Assembly: GCA_004431415.1 (NCBI GenBank)
Contig: QPMI01000117.1
Location: forward strand, 62,001-126,000
Source: Cyanophora paradoxa
Lineage: Eukaryota; Glaucocystophyceae; Cyanophorales; Cyanophoraceae
DNA length: 64,000 nucleotides
Direction: 5' to 3'
Within the stretch, counting starts at the first letter, position 1, and every line of letters begins with the position of its first letter. The notes beneath the pieces are model-generated. The model saw only the letters and a list, made by a program, of their open reading frames with translations, did not search any database and was not told where the DNA came from. Positions 55,911-64,000 of this stretch are shown in pieces. Both the position numbers and the translations under genes were made by a program.

Positions 55911-56350
55911 TCGTGGGCGGCTGCCCTCCCCGAGGCCCATCACGGCATACCGATAGCGACAGCGCCCTGTGCTTTGGAATCGAAAACCTGCCCCAATCCC
56001 AGCCGCACCACGGCTCGCCATGCGTGGGTCCCTGGCCCAGTGGTCCAACAGACTCTGAAACGCGGACTCTGAAACGCGTGCGTGAGACCGGCCCGCGCGC
56101 GGCCACGGAACCAGGCGTCTGCAAGGAAGAATTCGAAGTATTTACACACGTGCACGCGCCGGCGGCGCCACATTGAAGTGCCCGGCGATAGCGCCTTCGT
56201 TTAAAATTCTAGCTAGCTATAGATATAGATATATATATATATGTACACGTCGGCGTCGACGTCCGCGAACCGAGCTCGAGAGCGCACCCTAGTCGTGGCG
56301 GCTCTGCGACAGCGCGCGTCAGGCAATTGAGAGATCGAATTCTTGGTTTC
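55911..56350. other. Intergenic between convergent genes
   Basis: This is the 3' flank of PRPF40 and of the minus-strand gene that follows. It contains a (TA)n stretch near 56222-56240. No exon is supported. Confidence 0.5.
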
Positions 56351-56915
56351 CTATAAGCGGCGCGTGAAGGGCCGCGCGCGCACGATCAGATCCACGAACT
56401 CCACGTCGTCCTTCACTACGTCGTTCCCGTGGAACATCCCTTGGCCCGCCTGCGCGAGCACCTGCGAGGAACGCGCGCGCGCGTCAGAAATATATTTAAT
56501 TGAAATTTGGACGTCGACAGGGCGGCGGCTCGCGCTCATTCCCAGAGTGGCGGTAATAAAATCGAGAGTGCGCCAGTGCACCTCGATCGGGGGCGCAATT
56601 GAGGCGTACGTGTCGGCGCCGCTGAGGAATTCGGTCGCTCGGATGGTCTCCAGCGCGCGCGGCGACTGCCAGGGATCCAGCGCCGGATCTGCGGGGAGAT
56701 CGGCGCCGTACTTGAGGCGCTCGTGCATCACGTCGCCAGGGGTGGCGGCGTGCGCTTGCTGCGTCTCGCGCGTCGGCGGGCTCTCTGCCATCTTCTCCTG
56801 CGCGGGCGTGGCGGCCTCACGATAGTGCGGGGCGCTCGTAGGAGGCTCCGAAACCCCGCGCGCACGATCTTGGCGTGGAAATTGAAGAAGCAAGCTTGGC
56901 TTTGGGGGTACAGTC
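56351..56915 (-). CDS. Protein of unknown function
   Basis: A long open frame contains MTVPPKPSLLLQFPRQDRAR, then MAESPPTRETQQAHAATPGD, HERLKYGADLPADPALDPWQ, TIRATEFLSGADTYASIAPP and HWRTLDFITATLGMSASRRP, and after a possible in-frame intron (56514 to about 56465) QAGQGMFHGNDVVKDDVEFV. It ends TRRL. I chose the ATG at 56915 because the frame extends upstream of it only into the divergent gene; the ATG at 56792 (MAESPPT) is an alternative. The composition is soluble and helical with no recognised domain. Its start lies 36 bp from the PIERCE-like gene on the other strand, which makes co-regulation possible. Confidence 0.5.
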
Positions 56916-56951
56916 ATCTCAAACAGCGAGCAGCTTCCCAAAACAGCACAC

Positions 56952-57715
56952 ATGGAGAACGCGCCGGAGCCGCAGGCACAGCCGAGCACAGTACCAGAAC
57001 TCGTGGGCGGCCCGTCGTCTCGTCCCTCGAAAGGCCCGAGCAGATTCGCGCCGACTTTCCAGGGTGCGCCCCGCAAGAACCGCATCTGTGCTATACCGCG
57101 CAGGAGCACACATGTCTGCCGTTAGCTAGCGTTATCAGTCCCCCAGCGCGGCTGCCAGCCGTCTTTCCCTTGTCTGTGCTGTTGACGTCCGCCGGTCTAG
57201 CTAGCTGACCCCCGCGTGCCTTGTGCAACCCGCGCTGAACTCACATCGCAGGGCACCTCGGATACCGTGTGATTCTGGACCCGCGCGGCGGCGACTCGAG
57301 GACACCCGTCAACCCAACATACAAGACGACGAGCAGCGAGATTGGGCGATATTACCCTAGCGAGGCGATCTCTGGGGAGTATCCTCCCGTCAGCATGGCA
57401 GAGGTGCGGCGGGCGGGCCGCGCGGCGTGGGCACTCCGCACATGCGCTCGCCAGCCCAGATCTGACCCATCGCCGCCCGCCGCAGAGTTTGAAAGACATC
57501 GCGGAGTACGGCCTCAACGGCAGGTTCACCACGCTGCTGGCCAACGCAGGTTTGTCGCCGCCGCAGCGAAGCCCGCGCGCTCCGCCGGCTCATGTACAGC
57601 GCCCTGACCACGGCCGGCGCCAGGCATGCCGAGGAACCAGGGGCTCACGATCGACAAGAGCCGGTCGCGCGTCATCTCGGATCCCACCGCGTGGGGAAGC
57701 ACAAAGGCGCCATGA
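56952..57715 (+). CDS. PIERCE-like ciliary microtubule inner protein
   Basis: Four exons fit exactly: 56952-57063, 57252-57403, 57486-57549 and 57624-57715. The protein starts MENAPEPQAQPSTVPE. The core reads TYKTTSSEIGRYYPSEAISG, then YGLNGRFTTLLANAG and finally MPRNQGLTIDKSRSRVISDP, with C-terminus TAWGSTKAP. The pattern 'TTS-x-Y/IG, Y-P, F-x-x-x-L-x-x-x-G-M-x-R-N-x-G-L, D-x-S-R-S' is that of the PIERCE1/PIERCE2 (C9orf116/C15orf65) family, which binds inside ciliary doublet microtubules. It implies that this organism builds flagella. Donors are GTGCGC, GTGCGG and GTTTGT; the first intron, 188 nt, is the longest. Confidence 0.75.
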
Positions 57716-57805
57716 CAGCCCCGCGCGCCCCCCTCGGCTCTGTACATAGATACGCACATACATGCAGTCAGGACTTTTTGAATGCACTTTCCTAAGCTAG
57801 GGTCG

Positions 57806-59241
57806 CTACTTGGCGGCGCCCCGCGCCTTCGACAGCTTCTGGAGGGCGTACGCTAGCGACTTCGTTACGCCGGCGGAGACGATCCCCTTGGCGGCCTGGG
57901 CGCGGCTGGAGGGCCCGACGAGGCTCGACAGCCCCGCCCGGACCGCCGCCGCGAGCGCCGCGGGGGGGCCGGCGGCCAGGGCGGCTGCCCAGTCGGAGGA
58001 GCTGGAATGGGATCCGGACGGACCGGGGGGCGCGGGCTGAGCCCTCTCGAGGCTGGAGCGGAGGGCGTGGGGGAGGGATCGGAGGAGCTCGGCGCGGGCT
58101 GAGGGGGAGGCGTCTTGCTGCGGGGCCGGGTCAGGGCGGGGAGTGTGGGGAAGGGGTCAGAGTGTTCGCCTGGAGGGGGTTACCGGGGACGCCGGCGCGG
58201 GAGAGCCGCCGCTCGGCGGAGGCGATGGCGGGGTGGTACAGCTGCGGTGCGGGGTCGGGGGGTACGCGGCAGCGCGGCGCGGGGGTACAGCGCACCTCGG
58301 CGAAGCGGTCGGCGTTGGCCGAGACGATGTTCGCGACCTGAACGGGGTACGGCGTCGTTCAGGGCAGGGGTAGGCTAAAGCGGGAGGGGTACGGGGGGAC
58401 GAGCCTTGTTGGGGTTCTCCCCTATACCCACCCTGAAGTCGCCTGGACGGGCGCTCGCGATCAGGGCCTTTCAAGGCCCTTCTTCTTCTTCTAAAGGGGG
58501 GTACCGGTGTAGGAGAGGCCTGCGATGGCGTGCCAGAGCTCCGCCTCCTCGAAGCGCTCGGGGAGCAGCAGGAGCGCCGCGTGCAGCGCGTGCCTCAGGT
58601 TCCCCTCCACCGCCGACGACAGCGCCCCGGAATCCGCGAGCACCTCCACCTGCGGGGGCGCGCGCGCGGGGGCGCGTCGGGGCGCGCGCGCGCGCCAGAG
58701 CGGCGGGGGCCACGCGCGCACGGGCTTGTGGAGGCGACCGCTGGAGTAGAGCCAGCGCCACCGCTCGAGGTCGTCCCTCAGGTTGGCCACAGAGATGACG
58801 CCGTACTTTAGCACCTGCGGGGCGACGGCGGGCGCGCGCCCGTCACGGCGGCGGCCGGATGGCGTCAGCTGCAGAGCGGGCGCGCCTGGCCGCGGTACTC
58901 GACGATTGCGTTGTAGTAGAGGCCGGCCGACATACGGTCCTGCACCAGGGCCACGAACCGGGGACCCAGGGCCCGCGCGAGGCCGGCGTAGTGCCCGCCG
59001 TGCCGCGCCATGTGAGCCTCGTGCCAAGCGCGCGAGTCCTCTACCGCCAGCACAACATCCAGCATCCTGCTCTTCGAGCTCTGCGCTCGCGGCGGCTCGG
59101 CTGCGCGAGGCGGCAGAGGCGCGGCCGCGCTCCGACCTGCTGCGTGTAGTCGTAGCCGCGCTGCTTGACGACGCCCGAACCATAAGCGAACGCGAACGCG
59201 ACCGGAGGCGCCTCGCGGAGGAAGTCCTGCAGCGCCTCCAT
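57806..59241 (-). CDS. TAM41: TAM41-like mitochondrial CDP-diacylglycerol synthase
   Basis: The conserved order is present: EALQDFLREAPPVAFAFAYG with SGV, MLDVVLAVEDSRAWHEAHMA, HYAGLARALGPRFVALVQDR with GLYYN, LKYGVISVANLRDDLERWRW, LYSSGRLHKPV, LSSAVEGNLRHALHAALLLL, AELWHAIAGLSYTG and a C-terminus AVRAGLSSLVGPSSRAQAAK, then GIVSAGVTKSLAYALQKLSK. The nucleotidyltransferase motif GSG and the YN and D residues used in catalysis are visible. TAM41 makes CDP-diacylglycerol at the matrix side of the mitochondrial inner membrane for cardiolipin synthesis. Introns are short, several with GTACCCC donors. The start at 59241 leaves little presequence, so an upstream exon supplying targeting sequence is possible. 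Confidence 0.85.
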
Positions 59242-59286
59242 GCCGACGCTCGCGTCCGGCCGTACCCGGACCACAGTTCATCCCCC
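59242..59286. promoter_or_regulatory. 45-bp gap between divergent starts (TAM41 / MIC19-like)
   Basis: The two start codons face away from each other with only 45 bp between, too short for two independent promoters. The two genes probably share one bidirectional promoter, or one start lies further upstream. Confidence 0.5.
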
Positions 59287-59995
59287 ATGGGCGGCAGGTC
59301 GGGCAAGGGCGGCGGCGCCCGGCAAGAGGATGCGATGCAGGATCGACCGCTGTACAGTATCAATGCGCGCCGTCGCCTCCGTGCCGCCTCGCTCTCGCGC
59401 AGCTGACGCCGGTCCGCAGATCTCACACGAGTTCCTGGACTCTTTCCACAGCGATGATGGCGGTCGGCCGACAATCCGGAGGCCATCACAGCGTGCGCGC
59501 GCCCCGCAATCCGACCCCCGCTGGATGGCCAACGCTGCTGGCTGCAGGCGAGCTGCTGCAGGGCGTGAAGGCGCGGATGGATCAGCTGGAGGCGCAGATA
59601 GAGACGATGGTCGCTGAGCGGCAAAAGCGTGAGGAGCTGGCGACGGCCCGCGCCGAGTCGAAGCTGAAGGAGCTCAACGCGTCGAACTACATGTCCGACC
59701 CGCCGCCTTGACCCCGCCTCGCGCGCGTCTCGACGCTGACTGCCTGCCGCAGGCCCGCGCCGAAGCCGCTGCAGTGCAGGACGGAGCGCGAGGACTGCCT
59801 CCGGTGCTACGAGGCGAACCAGAGCGACCCGCTCAACTGCGCCTCCGCCGTCGACAAGCTCTGGAGCTGCGCGTCCAGGGCGCAGCAGGTGCCCATCCCG
59901 CTGCGCCGCTCCGCGGCACAGCGCCGCGCCGCCGCTGCCAGGCTGACCATGACCGCCCCGCGCAGGAGGCAACAGCGACCGCGTTCGCGTCTTAG
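59287..59995 (+). CDS. MIC19-like CHCH-domain protein (MICOS component)
   Basis: The protein starts MGGRSGKGGGARQED, an N-myristoylation-type MGG start as in MIC19/CHCHD3. It continues ISHEFLDSFHSDDG, a coiled coil (VKARMDQLEAQIETMVAERQ, KREELATARAESKLKEL) and a CHCH segment with spaced cysteines (CRTEREDCLRCYEANQSDPL, NCASAVDKLWSCASRAQQ). It ends EATATAFAS before TAG (59995). MIC19 proteins sit on the intermembrane-space side of the mitochondrial inner membrane and organise crista junctions. The exon ending ASNYM rebuilds a codon across a GTCCGA intron; the first junction is less certain. Its partner across the shared promoter is TAM41, also a mitochondrial inner-membrane protein. Confidence 0.7.
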
Positions 59996-60557
59996 GCGTA
60001 CATTTACGTAGCTAGTCCCGGCAGGCAGGCTTCTTTAGACCAGGTATATGATCGCATTCGTTTCTATCGCGCTGGATCGCGCGCGGCTGGTTTCGGAGGG
60101 GTTTTGCAATTGGGCCTGCCGCGGCCCGCCGGCGGCGGCGGGGCGGGTGGGTGCATGGACCGTCTCTCCCTCCCCGGCGCGGCTCTGGCGGGGCTAGCGC
60201 TGGCCCCGGTAGGCTCGAAAGCTCGGTCCTAGAGCCTCGGAGGGTACGGATGCGCGTCCGGCGGACGAGATCCGGAGGCTGACGCCGGCGCCGTTGTATG
60301 TGTCGTGCGCGGACCAGAGTATAGCTAAGGGCTGCGCATCGCGCTTTCATTGGACGCGCGAGTGCTTGCGTGCGGCCACAGAGAAAGAGAAGCTGGGGCG
60401 GGCCGCGGTGAACGGCGGAAGGTGCGATACCATAGTAAGGTAGCGGTTTGATACCCTGCAACTCGAAATACAAAATACAAGCGGGGCCTGCGGGCCCTGC
60501 GACCTTTGCGCGGTAAAAATGCAACGGGATGCGGTAAATCTGAAAGTTAGGTTCTTG
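59996..60557. other. Intergenic between convergent genes
   Basis: This stretch has 3' flanks of the MIC19-like gene and of the following minus-strand gene. No domain-bearing exon was seen. Confidence 0.5.
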
Positions 60558-63327
60558 TTAGTCGCTCTTGGCGGCCTCGCCCACGCCGGCGCCGCCGTCG
60601 GTAATAACCTGGGCGGGGAGGGGTCGGACCGGACGCGCGGGGAAGAGGGCGAGACGGGGGAGGGGGGTACGCGCACGTCCAGAAGGCTCTCGCCCTCGCG
60701 GCGGCGCCGCTTCTCCTCGTCGGCCGCCTCCTTGTCGTCCGCGACCTGCGAACGAAGGGGCGGGGTACGCGGATCAGGAAAAAGGGTCCGGTGCGCCTCG
60801 GAGGCAGAAGCGGCGAGGGGGGTACCGGGTCGCCGACGATGAGTTTCTTGAGCTCGATCTGCTGCTGCCACGAGAGGCGGCGGAAGCTGAGGCAGGAGCA
60901 GTTCAGAAGGAGAAAGAGGCACGAGGGGTACGGCGTCTCATCGAACCTGAGGACGGAGAGGAGGATGAAGATGGAGGCGTACGCGAAATACCACCAGGGG
61001 GACTTCATCCTCGACGCCGCTGCGGGGGGGGGTACCGGATTCAGGGCCCGCGGGGGGGGGGGGGGAGGAAGTCGGCGGGCGCCCGGCGGCACACGCACTG
61101 TTGTGGATGGCGTAGTACCAGACCTTCGCCGGGAGGCGTCAGGAGGGCGAGAGGGGTACGACGAAAGGTGGCACTGAGAGGGTACGGGGCACCTTGGAGT
61201 AGTAGTGGGTGCCCACGAATACGACGCCGACGAGCTGCACGAGGCTGTTCCAGTCCCGGCACTTCACCAGCGCGTACTGGGGGCAGAGAGAAAGCCGGTG
61301 AGGAGCCTGCGAGGGACGGGGCGGCGGGGCGGGGCGGAGCGGAGCGGCGGACCAGGTGGCAGAGGTACGTGAGGCAGAACACGATCGCCACAGCGATGTA
61401 TATACCCTTTGAGTTGTCGTACTGCGCGGGGTACGGGGCCAGTTAGAAGCTGGGGGGGGGGTCAGGAGGGGGGTACACGCGGACCTGGTTGATGAGGGCG
61501 AACGGGTCGTAGACGCCTGCGGCGGGGCGGGGCGGGGCCGGGGGCGTTGGGCGGGGACGCGGGGAGGGGTACGCTGGCCACAGCCGGCGGGCAGGGCGGG
61601 GGGTACCGTCGTTGATGACGAGGGAGAACATGAAGAGAGTGGCGGAGACGCCGAGGAAGAAGACGTTGCCGAAGACGCTGTACCCCGGTCAGGGGCGGGG
61701 ATCGCGGGGCCAGAAGGGGAGAGGGGTACGTACCAAAGGTGGTGGACCGAGACCTGGAGGCGGCCCGAGCAGATGCAGACGTAGCACGCGATGAGCGGAA
61801 GGCAGAAGACCTGCGGGGTACGCGTGGGCGCGAGAGGGGGGGAACGGAGGGACGGGGCGATGCGGCCGGGGCGGGGGGTACGGGATCAAAGCGCACGGTG
61901 TAGGCGGCGACCTCGGAGATGAGGGAGGCGTGGTGGGAGATGGTGGGGTACTTGGAAACCTTGCCCTTCACGTTTGTCTTCATGTCCTTGAACGTGGCGT
62001 ACGCTGGGCGGAAGAAGGAAAGAAGAGGAGAAGGGAGGGACGAGGCTCAGCGGAGAGAAGGAGAAAAGGCAGGGAAGGAAAGGGCGCGCACCTTGGGCGC
62101 CGACGTACGAGAGGGTGTCGTTGAGGGCCGGGGCGAGGTACGGGAGGGAAACCATCGCCTTGGAGACCTGCGCGCGCGCGTGCGGGCGGGCGTGTAGGCG
62201 CCGGTCCTGCTCAGCCGCGAACGAAGCAAGAAGGGTAGCGAAGGGGTGGGTGGGCGCCTGGCGGTCGAAGTAGTCGTAGATGGAGGGGTTCTTGATCACT
62301 TCCTCTGCCGCCTGGAGAGTCTGGTTGAGGATCTGCGGGCGCGGGCGGGCGGGCGCGCCGCTTGTCAGATCTCTCGCGTCCGGCGCGGACTCCATATCGA
62401 TCGCGGATCGCGACGAGGGACGCTTCGGACCTCCAGCTGATTCTGGACGACCTTCAGCTCGTCCTTCACCTTCGCGAGCTGCACGCGCGCGACGGGCGGT
62501 CAGCGGCGGCGTGGCGGCGGCGGAGCTCGGCCGCGCGGGCGGCGGGTCGCGCCTCGGTGTCCTTGCCGCGAGCGGAGTTCTGCAGGTTCTCGAGCTCCTT
62601 CGTCTTCGCGTCAAGCGAGCCGCGGAGCGTGTTGACCATGCCATCGCGCTCCTGGACGGCCTTCTGCGCATTCGCCGCGGCGTCCGCGTTCTTCTTTGCC
62701 TCGTCGGTCTTCGCGAGCAGATCCTCCTTGGCCTCTGCAAGCGGCAAGAGCATGTCACGAAGACCGCACGCGGCCCGCACGATTAGATCACGCGGTTAGG
62801 ACTGCGGCTGGCGGCTCTTAGATCCATCCCCTGGCTCCGCCGGCTGCGTAGGGCAGGCGGCCGGGTCGCGACTAAACGCTCCCACGCACTCTTCAGCTCA
62901 TCCTCGAGCTCCTTCACGCGAGCCGTAGCCTTGTCCAGCGGGCTCAGCGGGGCCTTCTCGTCCTGAAGCAGCGCGCGGCCTGCGGCACCACGATCAGTTG
63001 ATTGGAGTGGCTACGCGCAGCGTGCCGATTGATTAGGATGGCGAACCCGTCGAAGCGCCCACTTGGGAGACATCCGCGTCTGCGCCGTACACGTCGTCGT
63101 AAGCGGCAGGCGGGCGCGTCCTGGGGCGAGCAAGGCGTCCCGAGACGAACCCTTGGCAACAGGCACTATCACCGGCGAAGACGGCGAACGGGGACGAGGA
63201 TTCAAGTGAGTTTGCGCCCACGGGCGAGGGGCGGCGGTCGGGACGAACCGGGCACGACGTTCTCAAACGCCGCAGCCACAACAAGCAGGACGCAGGCGAA
63301 AGCCAGGCACCGGAGCGCGCCCGCCAT
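60558..63327 (-). CDS. Secretory-pathway coiled-coil and multi-TM protein, family unknown
   Basis: The start at 63327 gives a signal peptide (MAGALRCLAFACVLLVVAAA). Next come coiled-coil exons (LDKATARVKELEDELKSAWE; ERDGMVNTLRGSLDAKTKEL; VQLAKVKDELKVVQNQLE) and LNQTLQAAEEVIKNPSIYDY, FDR. Hydrophobic exons follow: SVFGNVFFLGVSATLFMFSL, YIAVAIVFCLTYLCHL, LVQLVGVVFVGTHYYSK and WWYFAYASIFILLSVLRFDE, with VFCLPLIACYVCICSGRLQV nearby. A cytosolic-type tail (QQQIELKKLIVGD; DDKEAADEEKRRRREGE) ends EAAKSD at 60558. This architecture (signal peptide, extended coiled coil, then about five transmembrane helices) is not one I can name. About twelve small exons, many with GTACCCC-type donors. Confidence 0.6.
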
Positions 63328-63591
63328 CGTTCCAGGGGGTACGCGAAAGTTGGAGCCGCAGTCGACGTCGGAGCTCGAGCTCGCGCCGGGCCGGGACGCG
63401 ATCGAGCTCAAGCTCGAGCTCGCGCATGCGCAATGTGCACGTGCAATGTACATGATTGCGTTTATTCGCAAGCTCAAGGAAAGAGAAATCCGCATGCGCA
63501 AGCGCTAGCACTGGCAGCTGCAGTCGGCCGATGAACCTCACAAAAAATTGAAATTCGGATGCTAACATGTGCCGGGGGCCCCAGATGCTAG

Positions 63592-64000
63592 CTACGGGAC
63601 CACGCCGGCGCCGGCGCCGCCGGCCGCGCCCCCGTGGGGCTGGGCCCCGCCCGGGGCCTCCGAATCCGATTCCGGGGCGAACAGGCCCCCCCCGCCCTGC
63701 AGCTGACCCTCCTCATCGCTCTCCTCCACCTCCTCCTCGTCATCGTCGTCCGAGTCGTCCGAGTCATCGGAATCGTCCGAGTCGTCCGAGTCGTCCGAGT
63801 CGTCCGAGTCGTCTGCGCGCGGCCGCGGGCGGCGCCGGTGAGCTCGTCACGCGATCTCGAGCACAGCTTATATTTAAGCTTCCGAAGTTCGAGCGCCGGC
63901 CCCTCCCAGCGGGGCGGGCCGGTGCGCATGCGCATGCCGCACCGTCGTCATCGTCGTCGTCGTCGTCGTCATCGCCGTCGAGCTCGACAATCTGCCGGAG
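63592..64000 (-). CDS. Acidic protein, C-terminal part (cut by window edge)
   Basis: At the window edge the minus strand reads LRQIVELDGDDDDDDDDDD, then an intron starting GTGCGG, then a D/S repeat (DDSDDSDDSDDSDD), EEEVEESDEEGQLQGG and a Gly/Ala/Pro tail ending GGAGVVP at 63592. The codon split across the intron restores Asp. Acidic Asp/Ser tails of this kind occur in many nuclear chaperones and casein kinase 2 substrates, but the conserved part of the protein lies outside the window, so no function is assigned. Confidence 0.6.

Noticed and set aside
63700-64000. CRISPR-like repeat from the GTCCGAGTC and GTCGTC arrays
   Set aside because: These are simple 3- and 9-nt repeats encoding Asp/Ser and poly-Asp in an acidic protein, with no spacers.

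Overview
This is a GC-rich nuclear window (roughly 60-70% G+C from about 9.8 kb rightwards) from a eukaryote with short spliceosomal introns and tightly packed genes. Almost every recognisable gene is split into small exons, many of them joined by introns of only about 30-100 nt. Three proteins point to a flagellated, plastid-bearing protist: a Tic22-type plastid import factor, a stand-alone CBM20 starch-binding protein and a PIERCE-type ciliary microtubule inner protein. Starch binding, together with a Tic22 N-terminus that looks like a simple transit peptide, leans towards a primary-plastid (green or glaucophyte-like) alga. A cryptophyte, dinoflagellate or haptophyte cannot be excluded from the sequence alone.

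Layout. 0.7-3.9 kb: one multi-exon secreted protein of unknown family (minus strand). 3.9-9.8 kb: a gene-poor, less GC-rich tract holding two inverted copies of a 245-252 bp MITE-like element with about 20 bp terminal inverted repeats, plus tRNA-like or SINE-like debris. 9.8-14.7 kb: two divergent F-box paralogues with an unresolved small gene between them. 15.1-19.8 kb: a large WD40 protein. 20.0-24.7 kb: Tic22 and a TM9SF/nonaspanin gene, head to head 84 bp apart. 25.2-28.7 kb: a protein kinase with a C-terminal SH2 domain, divergent from a small Pro-rich/acidic protein. 29.8-35.5 kb: an Orn/Lys/Arg decarboxylase-family enzyme, a small secreted glycine-zipper protein, and a low-molecular-weight tyrosine phosphatase. 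36.4-38.3 kb: a third F-box/LRR-like gene. 38.9-43.7 kb: an MFS (POT/PTR-like) transporter and an unknown protein. 44.3-47.3 kb: CBM20 protein, a B12D-like small protein and an LSM10/SmD1-like Sm protein. 47.8-55.9 kb: a very long PRPF40 (U1 snRNP-associated) gene with three WW domains, FF-type segments and a K/E/D tail. 56.3-60.0 kb: an unknown protein divergent from a PIERCE-like protein, then TAM41 (cardiolipin pathway) divergent by 45 bp from a MIC19-like CHCH protein. 60.6-64.0 kb: a secretory-pathway coiled-coil/multi-TM protein and the C-terminus of an acidic protein cut by the window edge.

The most striking signal is in the introns. Instead of GTAAGT/GTGAGT, most 5' splice sites read GTRC (GTGCGN or GTACCCC), and at least seven junctions forced by reading frame appear to be GC-AG. 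One intron has a GT donor in one F-box paralogue and a GC donor at the same codon position in the other. Several introns also carry pure C (or G) tracts of 23-26 nt. Exon boundaries given here were worked out by hand from frame and splice dinucleotides and need transcript confirmation.
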